In this document: in pieces, positions 27,122 to 35,677 of the stretch
How the letters are laid out: the number at the start of each line of letters is the position of its first letter
Numbering within the stretch: the stretch's first letter is position 1
Assembly (NCBI GenBank): GCA_902141825.1
Contig: CABFPG010000005.1
Span: 1 to 64,000 of the forward strand
DNA length: 64,000 nt
Direction of reading: 5' to 3'
Source: Thalassocella blandensis
GTDB taxonomy: Bacteria; Pseudomonadota; Gammaproteobacteria; Pseudomonadales; Cellvibrionaceae
Notes under the pieces: generated by a model
What the model was told of the DNA's origin: nothing
The model's database searches: none
The model's input: only the letters and a program-made list of their open reading frames with translations
Position numbers and translations under genes: made by a program

Positions 27122-27345
27122 ACGTTCCTCTGCCATGAACGGAAAAATGCGACATCATTACAGCCAGTGCTGAGCTGACATAAACAAAGTCGGCATGATA
27201 ATGTAGGTGAGCGATAAATAAGGTCTGTCGCTCAAGAGTTGACACTTAAGGGCCAATATTAAAAATAAATATTCAACAGTTAAAAGTTAAATGCTGCATA
27301 TAAAAAATGTAAAAACAAAAATAGAAGCGTGGACCGCGTGAGAGT

Positions 27346-27699
27346 TTAGTCCTCTGAAACTATATTAAATCCACCATAAATAATTCGTTTTCCATCGAAA
27401 GGCATTGGATTGGAGTCTGGATGCATTCGTGGATCATCCATTGCTGATTGCCATCCTGTATCCCGTATTTCCTTAGAGGGCCAAATGATCCAGGAAAATA
27501 CTACGGTTTCATCTTCTTTCTTTTGGACCGCAAGGGGAAAAGAGGTTAGCTTGCCATCTGGCACGTCGTCTCCCCAAGTGTCCACTACCTTTAAGGCGCC
27601 GAATTCTTTAAAAACTTTCGCCATAAGTTTGGCGTGTTCAATAAATTTTTCTTTATTGTCGTTTGGAACTGCTGCAACAAAACCATCTACGTATGACAT
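27346..27699 (-). CDS. DUF1428 family protein
   Basis: A 117-residue protein starting MSYVDGFVAAVPNDNKEKFIEHA, the usual opening of DUF1428 (RNA-signal-recognition-particle-like annotated, ferredoxin-like fold). Family hallmarks seen are LKVVDTWGDDVPDGKLTSF, VFSWIIWPSKE and MPFDGKRIIYGGF. The ATG at 27699 has AGGAG 7 nt upstream. The molecular role is unknown. It stands alone in an accessory cluster. Confidence 0.88.
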   Translation of the reverse strand: MSYVDGFVAAVPNDNKEKFIEHAKLMAKVFKEFGALKVVDTWGDDVPDGKLTSFPLAVQKKEDETVVFSWIIWPSKEIRDTGWQSAMDDPRMHPDSNPMPFDGKRIIYGGFNIVSED

Positions 27700-28057
27700 G
27701 AAACAACTCCTCTTCAAAAAGGATGAAAATGTAAGCTTGGACATGGAGATTCTGACAGAACATTGTGACTTGCTATCAGCAGGTAATTCCCAATTGATTT
27801 AAGCTCAATAAATCTGGTATGTAATATAGGCCCAAAACAATGATCCATTCGATCTTAGTCAAGAGTATAATCTGTTTTAAAGCGGAAGGTGTAGCAAAAA
27901 TAAACAGCTGTGAAATTGAAGTTTTAAACTGGCAAATACATCCTTTGTTTGTTAAGCGATTTCAGTCGATGGACGGCTAACAAGAAAATTCTTGTTCGGA
28001 ACTGCCTGAACTCAAACAGGCGGAAGAAGGCAAACCCTTAATATCACAATGAATCGA
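27700..28057. other. Intergenic region, nothing recognised
   Basis: About 360 bp upstream of the DUF1428 gene. I see no supported coding frame, RNA gene or clear operator. Confidence 0.4.
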
Positions 28058-28387
28058 CTACCAGGCTTGTACTTCGCCTGCTTCTACAACATGCCCGGAT
28101 TCTACGATCGTTGTGATGATATGCACTTCATTGATTGGGATAGAGAAACACGTAGCCAAAGCTTTGGCCAGGCTGGTTTGCAGCTGTGACACGTGCGAAG
28201 AAGACCAGATAGACGGCAGGTATAAGACTGACATGATCTTATATGGTTTACCGTGTTGGTAAAGCGATTCCGTTAGGTTGACTGTCATTTCACTTGCGGA
28301 TATACCGGAAGCTTCTGACCACAATTGGATAAGATCTTTATCCCCTAATTTACATTCTGGCGACACGATACAGTTGGCAATAGGCAT
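28058..28387 (-). CDS. Tautomerase/MIF-like family protein
   Basis: A 109-residue protein starting Met-Pro-Ile; after Met removal the N-terminal Pro is the usual catalytic base of 4-oxalocrotonate tautomerase-like enzymes. The pattern of two beta-alpha-beta units fits (KPYKIMSVLYLPSIW; AKALATCFSIPINEVHIITTIVESGHVVEAGEVQAW). It is probably a small trimeric tautomerase or isomerase; substrate unknown. It lies in a row of small minus-strand enzymes. Confidence 0.75.
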   Translation of the reverse strand: MPIANCIVSPECKLGDKDLIQLWSEASGISASEMTVNLTESLYQHGKPYKIMSVLYLPSIWSSSHVSQLQTSLAKALATCFSIPINEVHIITTIVESGHVVEAGEVQAW

Positions 28388-28606
28388 GAGCTTGCTCCAA
28401 TGAATTGCTGAATGTTATTCATGGCAGAGGTGAGTAATGTCGAAGAGAATTTTAAAACGCTTGGCAGGAAGAGTAAACTGTGTTCGTTTGACTACGCTTT
28501 TACGAAAGTGAGTGCATGTAAAAGCGTAGTGATGGTTAGGGTTAGGGTATAAAAATAAATTGTGTATACAATCCCGAAACATTCATCGAATACAACAAAT
28601 GGAAAA

Positions 28607-28897
28607 TTAGTCTGTCCCTTCGATTACCACAATATCCAGCTCGGCAACGTTGAGTCTGAACTCCCTGGCAGCCTGGTATTCCGTGGATTGCCAACACGCC
28701 AGCGCCTGTTCATACGAGGGAAATTCAATTACGGTATTGCGGGGTCTGGATGTACCTTCTACTACCTGGGAGTTACCGGCTTTAATGAGGACTTTTCCCT
28801 GATATTTTGCTAGAGCTGCTGGCGTTCTTGCCAAGTATTCTTTAAATTGCTCAAAATCACTGACGTCGGATTGGACGATCCAATAGCCTTTTTTCAT
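28607..28897 (-). CDS. DUF1330 family protein
   Basis: A 96-residue protein with the DUF1330 pattern (GYWIVQSDVSDFEQFKEYL; KVLIKAGNSQVVEG; VIEFPSYEQALACWQSTEYQAAREFR). These proteins have a dimeric alpha-beta barrel fold. The function is undefined. It lies 10 bp downstream of the sterol-desaturase-type gene and is probably co-transcribed with it. Confidence 0.9.
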   Translation of the reverse strand: MKKGYWIVQSDVSDFEQFKEYLARTPAALAKYQGKVLIKAGNSQVVEGTSRPRNTVIEFPSYEQALACWQSTEYQAAREFRLNVAELDIVVIEGTD

Positions 28898-28907
28898 AGG
28901 GGACTCC

Positions 28908-30062
28908 TTATTGTTGTTTCTTTTTTAAATGGACGGTCAAGGGATATAACAGTTGACCCCATACCGAACCTGGCAAGGGTTTAGTTGTACCAAATTCTGC
29001 TGGCCAATGGGCTTTTGGGAAATGATATGTGCTGAAGAGCCAATCAAAAACAACCGTATGGGCTGAGTAATTGGTATCGATAGCGGGTTTTTCTGAGCTG
29101 TGGTGCCAGTGATGAAATTGCGGAGTAACAAAGATATATCTGAGCGGACCAAAAGAAAAGTTGACATTGCAATGAATTAATACGGCTTGCAGAGCAGCAA
29201 ACACCACATAAATATTTAAAGTCTGCTGTTCGACACCCAATAAATACAAGGGTACCATCACCATTGCCCGTTCAGAAAATACCTGAATGAAATGACCTCT
29301 GGAGCCGGCCAGCCAATCCAGGTTCTGTACCGAATGGTGAACTGCATGAATGGGCCACAACCAGTTTATTTCGTGGTAAGCACGGTGCTCCCAATAAAGC
29401 ACAAAGTCCGCACATAAAATAATGATCACCAGTTGTAGTAAAGTGGGTAGGGCGCGAATCATCTCTTGTAAGCTGTCGCTGATTGCCCAATTAAAATGTG
29501 TAACGTGATAGTTTGCAAATATAAGGATGGCTGAAATGGCCAAATGATTAAAGCAAAAATAAAATAAATCAATGTCCCATTCCGGGCGCATAATAAGTTG
29601 GTCTTTGTAGCGCGGAAAAAGTTTTTCCAGGGTCAGAAAAATAAAGACAGACCCCAGGAAAGCTAAAATTAACCAGTCGACTCCCAGTGATAGTGTTCTG
29701 GGTTCAACAGGCCCAACAGGGATAGAATACCCGCCCAATAGAAATGCCAGTAAGGTTAAACTTATCCCGGCAATGCCAAGCTTTTTGTTCAGCGCTTTAT
29801 TGAGGACAAATGTTAAAAAGCCTAGAAGTAAAGAAAAGTACATCCCATATTTCAGAGCGATTTGCAGTATTTCAGCATCATAGACCTGACGCAATTCTGT
29901 GGTGGTGAGGTAGGAGGGGTAGCGATATGCTAAAACCGCTAATAAACTTAATGCACCCAGCGTGATTGAAGCGATGCCGCTTATGCGTCCTTCGCCAAAG
30001 CGAAATTCCTTTTCAGGATCTTTCTCCGTTGCCCTTTCCGTATATTGGTAATCTTGGCTCAT
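28908..30062 (-). CDS. Sterol desaturase / fatty acid hydroxylase family protein
   Basis: About 384 residues starting MSQDYQYTERATE; GAGGAG lies 10 nt upstream of the ATG at 30062. About seven membrane helices surround the di-iron histidine motifs: HRAYH near 250, HAVHH near 263, and HHWHH near 340. These proteins are oxygen-dependent hydroxylases or desaturases of lipids. The N-terminal ~150 residues add extra helices compared with the minimal domain. The substrate is unknown. The DUF1330 gene follows in the same operon. Confidence 0.88.
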   Translation of the reverse strand: MSQDYQYTERATEKDPEKEFRFGEGRISGIASITLGALSLLAVLAYRYPSYLTTTELRQVYDAEILQIALKYGMYFSLLLGFLTFVLNKALNKKLGIAGISLTLLAFLLGGYSIPVGPVEPRTLSLGVDWLILAFLGSVFIFLTLEKLFPRYKDQLIMRPEWDIDLFYFCFNHLAISAILIFANYHVTHFNWAISDSLQEMIRALPTLLQLVIIILCADFVLYWEHRAYHEINWLWPIHAVHHSVQNLDWLAGSRGHFIQVFSERAMVMVPLYLLGVEQQTLNIYVVFAALQAVLIHCNVNFSFGPLRYIFVTPQFHHWHHSSEKPAIDTNYSAHTVVFDWLFSTYHFPKAHWPAEFGTTKPLPGSVWGQLLYPLTVHLKKKQQ

Positions 30063-30261
30063 AAGTATCCGACTCCTCTTCGGCAAACTTTGATATCCCT
30101 AGAGTATAATTGAAAAATCCGGATTCTGTCGATTGCTTGACAGTGAAGTACCGTTGTCACAGATTCACAATCGTTCTGGGAAGATACTTTCTCTCTCGGT
30201 GCGCTTGTGATGAGCCTATGGTTTTCTCTGAAGAGGTTCAGGTGAAATCAGTTATTTTTAA

Positions 30262-30408
30262 TCAAAAGTGCTTGAGTATGGAATGGATGTGCGCAATTGT
30301 GTGGTAATTACGGTGCTTTTCAGCATATGTATCGAGAAGGGTTCTATCGCAAGAGGTGGAACCTTCTAGTCCCATGGGGTCCATCAAGGTCAGCCATCTG
30401 GTGTGAAC
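30262..30408 (-). pseudogene. Remnant of an HD-domain phosphohydrolase gene (N-terminal part)
   Basis: On the minus strand, codons from about 30408 to the stop at 30262 read WLTLMDPMGLEG then LLDTYAEKHRNYHTIAHIHS. This matches the start of small HD-superfamily phosphohydrolases, which read like LL..Y.EPHR.YHtl.HI. The expected following HD block (LAIWFHD) is absent in all frames downstream, and no ribosome site precedes it. It looks like a truncated gene. Confidence 0.5.
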
Positions 30409-30506
30409 ATCGGTGTGATGTTCACAGTTAAGTTTTGCAGTCCGAGCTTTGTGAACTCTTGAAAGTGTGCAGGCGCAAAGAGATTGCCTGGCACAACATG
30501 TCAGAC

Positions 30507-31097
30507 TCAGTGAATGGTTTTTCTTCGCCAAGCCAGGTATTCAGCGAGTTCTTTTAGCTCAATATAACCTTCATCTTCGGGCGCTTCTGGCAGAGTTGTG
30601 GTCTCGATAAATCGTATCTGTTCCGTAGCCGCTTTTTCTCCAAGGCCAGTATCCAGAACTATCCACAGTGCAGCAACCGAGTGTTCATGCATGGACTTGC
30701 AGTATTTCGGTACTCCGACGCGGAGTGCCAGGTCATTCGGCTTGTTGGGATTGACCAGGGGCAAAAACCATAATTGAGCCGGGTCATAATCGACCCCTTC
30801 ATAACAGGTGATAAAATCAAATCCCAATGGTGGTTTGAATGCAGTGAAAGTCCAATCCTTGAGTTCGGGTGCGCAGTTGACCAGCCTTTCCACGCTGTCG
30901 AAATGTTCTATATTGCCTTCTGCAGTTATTACCAGCTCTTTGTTTTTTTGCATATCCCCCAATTCAAAAAACAGATTTTCGTTATATCTATGCAGGTTGT
31001 GTAAAATCAAATCTAGAATCTCTTCATCGCCGGGCGTGAAAGATTCTATTAGCGTTAAATCCTTTTTAAACCATGTCCAAAAGTCATCTTCCTTCAT
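30507..31097 (-). CDS. Conserved hypothetical soluble protein
   Basis: A 196-residue acidic protein (MKEDDFWTWFKKDLTLIESF; WTFTAFKPPLGFDF; LWFLPLVNPNKPNDLALRVGVP; AALWIVLDTGLGE). It has no signal peptide or membrane segment. The style resembles small proteins found with toxin/immunity genes, but I do not recognise the family. It appears monocistronic. Confidence 0.72.
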   Translation of the reverse strand: MKEDDFWTWFKKDLTLIESFTPGDEEILDLILHNLHRYNENLFFELGDMQKNKELVITAEGNIEHFDSVERLVNCAPELKDWTFTAFKPPLGFDFITCYEGVDYDPAQLWFLPLVNPNKPNDLALRVGVPKYCKSMHEHSVAALWIVLDTGLGEKAATEQIRFIETTTLPEAPEDEGYIELKELAEYLAWRRKTIH

Positions 31098-31164
31098 TGC
31101 ATTCTCCTGCTTATCCTTGTATGTAAAACATTCGCTTTTGTTGTAAATAGCATATATTCCCCGT

Positions 31165-31497
31165 TTAATGTGCCGTACTTTTGGAGAACATATTCATCAC
31201 TACAACCCCGCTAATAATTAATGCCATACCAATAATGGCCCAAAAGTCCAGCTTTTGTCCATGTAAAAGCCAGGCTATCAATGACACCAGAATAATGCCA
31301 AGGCCGGACCATAGCGAATAGGCAATACCCACGGGGATTGCCTTGAGTGTGAGAGAGAGAAAATAGAAGGCTGCACCATACCCAAAAACCACCAGAAGCG
31401 AGGGGAAGAGTTTTGTAAACCCCTGGCTGGATTTAAGGCTGGAAGTTGCAATAACCTCAAACACAATAGCCGCAGTTAAAAATAACCAGTTTTTCAT
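31165..31497 (-). CDS. Small multidrug resistance (SMR/EmrE-type) transporter
   Basis: A 110-residue protein with four membrane helices and the key Glu14 in helix 1 ([14 protein letters not shown]). GGAG lies 6 nt upstream of the ATG at 31497. This family exports cationic compounds or guanidinium in exchange for protons as a dimer. [18 protein letters not shown], typical of the quaternary-ammonium subgroup, is present. It stands alone. Confidence 0.92.
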   Translation of the reverse strand: MKNWLFLTAAIVFEVIATSSLKSSQGFTKLFPSLLVVFGYGAAFYFLSLTLKAIPVGIAYSLWSGLGIILVSLIAWLLHGQKLDFWAIIGMALIISGVVVMNMFSKSTAH

Positions 31498-31704
31498 TGC
31501 TTTCTCCAATACAGGTTTTGCTAACAATAAATGAAAACGATGGAAAAAAGGAGTCTTGTTGTTTTTTTTAGTTTGTGAGCAATCGGTAAGTTAGTACTTG
31601 GAGAGCATAAAACAGGGGAGCATAGTGTGTGATTACTAGATTGCGGTAGCCGTATATACATCGATGCCGGGATACAGGCATACAGGGATATATTCAATCG
31701 TTGG

Positions 31705-32001
31705 TTAGTCACTACTGCATTTGAGTGGAAGCGCATTGATGTAAGATTGACTGAAAATATATATTAACTTTTCGATTTTATACTTTATCGCACTTTCTAC
31801 TTGTTTCGTGTTGAGTATGCCAATCAGTTCGTGAACCAAGGCATTTGATTTTTCGGGAGGTATATTGGGGCTGTTATAAAATTCACTCCACAGCCATTGC
31901 AACGTTGGGTAGCTATCGTCGTTATTGGCCATATGAAAAATTACTTCTTCGTGGTGAGTTATTTTTTCTCTGATGTGATTCAAATATAGATCAAAAGCCA
32001 T
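31705..32001 (-). CDS. Small hypothetical protein, possible immunity-like
   Basis: A 98-residue protein, MAFDLYLNHIREKITHHEE with TLQWLWSEFYNSPNIPPEKSN. The sequence is amphipathic and helical, without signal peptide. The WLWSEFY...NALVHELIGIL layout is reminiscent of contact-dependent-toxin immunity proteins, but I have no firm match. The ribosome site is weak. Confidence 0.5.
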   Translation of the reverse strand: MAFDLYLNHIREKITHHEEVIFHMANNDDSYPTLQWLWSEFYNSPNIPPEKSNALVHELIGILNTKQVESAIKYKIEKLIYIFSQSYINALPLKCSSD

Positions 32002-32010
32002 GGCGAGATC

Positions 32011-32184
32011 TCAATCCGGGTTGTTCGCTTTGTTTGCTAGCTTCCTGAGCTGTTTGACACTATTACACCTGCTTTTCGTTGATCTGTCTACCAGGCAGAT
32101 GCCAACCTTATGATCGCGCATGGGCAGCACGTTTTCGTCCCTGTATTTCTTTTCAAGACGGATGGGTGTTTGAGTTTCCGGCAT
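32011..32184 (-). CDS. Small basic open frame, uncertain
   Basis: A short open frame from the ATG at 32184 gives about 57 residues, rich in Lys/Arg (MPETQTPIRLEKKYRDEN), ending 9 bp before the preceding small gene. An upstream start at 32217 would lie in a hairpin. It may be a gene fragment or a genuine small basic protein. Confidence is low. Confidence 0.3.
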   Translation of the reverse strand: MPETQTPIRLEKKYRDENVLPMRDHKVGICLVDRSTKSRCNSVKQLRKLANKANNPD

Positions 32185-32188
32185 TTTT

Positions 32189-32214
32189 AGAGAGTACAGA
32201 ACCATGTACTCTCT
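32189..32214. terminator. Perfect 10-bp hairpin after the SDR gene
   Basis: AGAGAGTACA at 32189-32198 pairs perfectly with TGTACTCTCT at 32205-32214 around a 6-nt loop. T-runs flank it on the plus strand, and an A-run lies on the other side. It sits 30 bp beyond the SDR stop and likely ends that transcript. Confidence 0.55.
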
Positions 32215-32243
32215 CATTGTTTTTATTTGCAGGCTGTCACTAT

Positions 32244-33002
32244 TTAAATACTTAAACCGCCAGCAATATCAATAATTCCGCCCGTCATATATCCCGCATC
32301 CGGGCTTGCAATAAATCCTACCAGGGAGGTCACTTCTTCCAGCGTTGCGATACGACGTATTGGATGTAAGTCCAGGAGTTGGTCTGGCACACCATCACCG
32401 AGGACATCCTTTGCCATATCCGTTGGCATCACGCCGGGTTGAATCACGTTGACGGTAATATTTTTTCCTCCCAGGTCTCGGGCAACCCCTTTTGCGTACG
32501 CTGTGAGTGCTGCCTTTGTCCCGGCATAATCTGCCGCTCCGGAAAATGGAACATGAGTACCCAATAAAGAGCCAATAAAAATAATCTTTCCTCCCGTTGA
32601 AAGTACTGGTGCCGCCGCTCGTGTATTCGCGATTGTTCCCATCACATTAATTTGCCACTGACGATCCAGGTTTTCCGTATCGAGATTGGGGTCATCGATC
32701 GTTTGGCCTTGCACTGCTATTGCAGCATTGTTAATTAAAATATCCAATTTACCGAATGTGTCAATGACCCGTTTCACTAAAGGCTTCGCACTTGCCGGGT
32801 CTGCTTGATCACTTTTTATTGCAATAACTCGGGAACCCATTTTCTCTATTTTCTCGACAACCTCGGCTGCTTTTGTATCGGAAGATACATAACTAAATGC
32901 GATATCTGCGCCCATTGACGCTAGTTTTGTAACGATAGCAGACCCCAGACCTCGTGATCCTCCTGTTACCAGGGCGACTTGCCCTTGCAGTGTTTTACTC
33001 AT
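32244..33002 (-). CDS. SDR family oxidoreductase (FabG-like)
   Basis: A 252-residue classical SDR. The motif TGGSRGLG is at 14-21, NNAA near 92, Ser in GSLLG near 144 and YAGTK near 158-162. It closely resembles 3-oxoacyl-ACP-reductase-like and multidrug-linked SDRs that are divergent from TetR genes. It ends with the usual YMTGGIIDIAGGLS. NADP-dependent reduction is likely; the substrate is unknown. The divergent TetR gene and the four shared operator sites imply ligand-inducible control. Confidence 0.93.
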   Translation of the reverse strand: MSKTLQGQVALVTGGSRGLGSAIVTKLASMGADIAFSYVSSDTKAAEVVEKIEKMGSRVIAIKSDQADPASAKPLVKRVIDTFGKLDILINNAAIAVQGQTIDDPNLDTENLDRQWQINVMGTIANTRAAAPVLSTGGKIIFIGSLLGTHVPFSGAADYAGTKAALTAYAKGVARDLGGKNITVNVIQPGVMPTDMAKDVLGDGVPDQLLDLHPIRRIATLEEVTSLVGFIASPDAGYMTGGIIDIAGGLSI

Positions 33003-33058
33003 AATAAGACTCGCTTTTCAATTTTCCGTTGTTAATGAATTGTGTATAAGCAATAACG

Positions 33059-33215
33059 TAACGAACGTTATTGTAACGAGCATTATTAAAAAAGTTTGAT
33101 GTGAATGTCCAGAATTATTTTGTAATGGTCGTTATTTTAAAGGGTTCTAATTGGGATTTTATTTGGAAATTGAAATGGTAGGCGAAATTGGACTGTTGTT
33201 TTATAATGATCATTA
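33059..33215. promoter_or_regulatory. Four TetR-type operators, TAAYGNNCRTTA
   Basis: Four 12-bp palindromic sites of one pattern lie in the SDR/TetR intergenic region: TAACGAACGTTA (33059-33070), TAACGAGCATTA (33074-33085), TAATGGTCGTTA (33123-33134) and TAATGATCATTA (33204-33215). The first two lie close to the SDR start, and the last lies just before the TetR ribosome site. This supports control of both genes by the TetR protein. Confidence 0.8.
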
Positions 33216-33233
33216 CTGAATTTGGAGGTTAAA

Positions 33234-33962
33234 ATGGGGAGACATCGCGAGTTTGATGTGGATAAAGCTCTGGATGCTATTTTGTGTGTGTTTTGGCGCA
33301 AAGGGTTTGAAGGCGCGTCTTATGCCGATTTAACCGAAGCTGCAGGAGTTGAACGACCGGCGCTATACTCTGCCTTTGGCAATAAAGAGGCATTATTTCG
33401 TAAAGCCTTGGTGAGGTATTACGATCGCTATTTGGACTTCATTCCAATGGCGCTGGAATTGCCTAGCTCAATAGAAGTGGCGAAAAGCATTCTGTACAAT
33501 TCCATTGAACTCAATACGCGCTTTCCAGCGCATACCGGATGTCTAGGGGTAAATGGTGTGCTTGCGGGTTCAGACGAAGCCGAGCCTGTTCGTCAGGCTC
33601 TAATCGAAGCTCGTGCTGACGGTGAAGCGCAGTTTCGTGAGCGCTTTGAACGAGCCAAGCAAGAGGGCGATCTTCCCGCCAACGTAGATAGTGCTACGCT
33701 TGCTGCTTTTTTGTGTACAGTCCTTCACGGAATGGCCGTGCAGGCGAAAGCCGGGTTTGACCGAAAAGTGTTGGAAGCCATCGCCGAACACACCTTGGCT
33801 TCCTGGCCAACCACCACCAAACGTCCAGCTAAAAGCAATAAAGCCGCTAAAGGTGACAAGGATGTAGCGCGCACTACAAAACCCAAAACACGCACAAAGC
33901 CCAAAACATCTACTAAAAAAGCAGCCCCGAAAAAAACAGCCCCGAAAAAAATCCTGTCTTAA
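33234..33962 (+). CDS. TetR/AcrR regulator with Lys/Pro/Ala-rich tail
   Basis: GGAGG at 33225-33229 precedes the ATG at 33234. About residues 1-60 are the TetR HTH (MGRHREFDVDKALDAILCVFWRKGFEGASYADLTEAAGVERPALYSAFGNKEALF). The ligand domain runs to about 195. The last ~45 residues are a basic, disordered tail of Lys, Thr, Pro and Ala (KTSTKKAAPKKTAPKK), unusual for TetR proteins and similar to histone H1-like tails. It likely represses itself and the divergent SDR gene. Confidence 0.9.
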   Translation: MGRHREFDVDKALDAILCVFWRKGFEGASYADLTEAAGVERPALYSAFGNKEALFRKALVRYYDRYLDFIPMALELPSSIEVAKSILYNSIELNTRFPAHTGCLGVNGVLAGSDEAEPVRQALIEARADGEAQFRERFERAKQEGDLPANVDSATLAAFLCTVLHGMAVQAKAGFDRKVLEAIAEHTLASWPTTTKRPAKSNKAAKGDKDVARTTKPKTRTKPKTSTKKAAPKKTAPKKILS

Positions 33963-34244
33963 ATAAATCAGCTACAACAATAACATCTATGAATTAGCAG
34001 GATAATATTTGCTAACTTCTTGGTGATTTTTGGGACGGAGACGTTTAAGTTTAGTAAAAATAAGCTTCATAAATGGAAAAAACAAAGCTCAACAAATAAA
34101 GCTCAATACATAAAGTATCTATTATCTGATTGATTAAAACTGATAAAACACAAATAACACACGCCTGTAAATGAAATTTAGATTGAAGGTAGGTTGTGTG
34201 ATTTGCGCATTATGTTTGTTATAACTTTCAGCTGAGGATAATTT
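33963..34244. other. Intergenic region, nothing recognised
   Basis: AT-rich spacer after the TetR gene. No coding frame or clear terminator was identified. It leads into the small open frame with a good ribosome site at 34245. Confidence 0.35.
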
Positions 34245-34427
34245 ATGGGAACCTCAATTGCTGGAAATCAAAATATTAAAGCGCGTGGCAATTTCAATGG
34301 TGGCGCTGCCAACTCAACAGAATAAAAAAGAACGCTGCAGAAGCAAAACAAAAAAGCGTTAAAACAAAAGCTTAAAGACTATGATGCACATTCTTTTGCG
34401 ATAAGAACGAGTGACTCGAAAGAGTAA
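34245..34427 (+). pseudogene. Small open frame with internal TAA stop
   Basis: GAGGA precedes an ATG at 34245. The 26-codon frame begins MGTSIAGNQNIKARGNFNGG and stops with TAA at 34323-34325. The same frame then stays open for 33 more codons (KRTLQKQNKKALKQKL...) to the TAA at 34425-34427, giving a Lys-rich helix-like tail. Either a 26-residue peptide is made, or this is a decayed gene of about 60 codons with one nonsense change. The family is not recognised. Confidence 0.4.
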
Positions 34428-34489
34428 TACGAAGCGCGGTATTTCAACGGGTTGTAGCTCAAAGGTCGATAGCTCATAGATAAAATCCC

Positions 34490-34559
34490 CTAGATGAAAG
34501 CTCCTAGATGAAAGCTCCTAGATGAAAGCTCCTAGATGAAAGCTCCTAGATAAAAAGCC
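34490..34559. repeat. Tandem 14-bp repeat array
   Basis: CTAGATGAAAGCTC occurs four times without a mismatch at 34490-34545, with a degenerate fifth copy to 34559 and a related degenerate copy before it. There are no spacers, so it is not CRISPR. It lies in a gene-poor stretch between a TetR gene and a GNAT gene. Confidence 0.85.
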
Positions 34560-34850
34560 CAGAGCTAAACGTGCCTAACAACAAATCCGTTGACAATTAA
34601 AACAGTTTTTACTTTATTGAGATTACGCTGCCAGCTATGTCCTAGTATGAATAATGACATTGCTGGCAGTCCCTGATGCTTAACCGCCTTTGGCGAACTA
34701 GTCCGAAATGTTTTATACGTGCATTATTTTTTTGCATGGGCCGTTAAGTTTGAGAGTTGTTTTGCAAAAACCAGGCAAGGTAATGTGCAAGGGGAAAGTG
34801 GCGGATTAAAATTCTCCCCCAGTTTTAATTGCCTCGACAAGGGAGATGCT

Positions 34851-35249
34851 ATGTTGGAATTTAAGTTAAATACTGAAATCACGGTCGCACAGTTTAAAGA
34901 TGTGCTGCATACCTCAGGCCTAGCGGAGCGACGTCCGGTGGATGACGATGAGTGTTTAGCTGGAATGTTGCAGCATGCCAACCTGACAGTCAGCGCGTGG
35001 CATAAGGGGCAATTGGTCGCCATTGCGCGATCCGTCACCGATTTTCATTACGCTTGTTATCTTTCAGATTTGGCTGTTCATCGAGACTTTCAAGATCAAG
35101 GCGTTGGTAAAAGCCTGATGGATATGACACAAGCGCAACTCAAAAATACCTGTAAACTGATTCTTTTGGCTGCGCCGGATGCGAATGACTACTATCCAAA
35201 AATGGGGTTTGAACAAAACCCGAGATGTTGGATAAAAGCCGGTCGTTAG
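34851..35249 (+). CDS. GNAT family N-acetyltransferase
   Basis: A 132-residue GNAT domain. The ATG at 34851 follows GGGAG by about 5 nt; the upstream in-frame extension is not supported. Acetyl-CoA-binding residues are seen in LAVHRDFQDQGVGKSLMD (Q/R-x-x-G-x-G/A region). The C-terminal LAAPDANDYYPKMGFEQN is typical of short GNATs acting on amines or amino acids. It lies next to the PhnA-type gene on the opposite strand. The substrate is not known. Confidence 0.9.
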   Translation: MLEFKLNTEITVAQFKDVLHTSGLAERRPVDDDECLAGMLQHANLTVSAWHKGQLVAIARSVTDFHYACYLSDLAVHRDFQDQGVGKSLMDMTQAQLKNTCKLILLAAPDANDYYPKMGFEQNPRCWIKAGR

Positions 35250-35263
35250 TTAGACCTGAGTGC

Positions 35264-35599
35264 TTAAGCTTTCTTAACAAATTCAGATTTTAATTTCATT
35301 GCGCCAAAGCCTTCTATCTTGCAATCGATATCGTGGTCGCCATCTACCAGACGAATATTTTTTACTTTGGTACCAATTTTGACCGCTGAAGAGGAGCCCT
35401 TGACTTTGAGTTGTTTGATGACAGTAACTGAATCACCGTCTTGTAAAACATTGCCGTTTGCATCCACAACAACTTTCTCTTCTGATTGTGCTGTTTCACC
35501 CGCCTTCCATTCATGGGCGCATTCCGGGCAGACCAGCATGTCGCGATCTTCGTAAGTATATGCCGATTGGCACTGTGGGCAGCTGGGTAAATCACTCAT
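35264..35599 (-). CDS. phnA: PhnA/YjdM zinc-ribbon protein
   Basis: About 111 residues, starting [22 protein letters not shown] and CPEC form a zinc ribbon, followed by the PhnA C-terminal barrel ([59 protein letters not shown]). The name comes from phosphonate operons, but the protein is widespread and its function is undefined. It stands alone. Confidence 0.93.
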   Translation of the reverse strand: MSDLPSCPQCQSAYTYEDRDMLVCPECAHEWKAGETAQSEEKVVVDANGNVLQDGDSVTVIKQLKVKGSSSAVKIGTKVKNIRLVDGDHDIDCKIEGFGAMKLKSEFVKKA

Positions 35600-35677
35600 G
35601 GTAAACTCCAATAAAAAAAGCTACGAATTTTGGACTGGCAAAGCATCCAAATCGCAGACACGTGTAAAAACGGAACA

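Noticed and set aside
30110-30307. 65-codon plus-strand frame after the desaturase gene
   Set aside because: No ribosome site, Cys/Arg-rich translation and overlap with the HD-gene remnant on the other strand.
34490-34559. Tandem repeats considered as CRISPR
   Set aside because: Units are contiguous with no spacers, and no cas gene is present.
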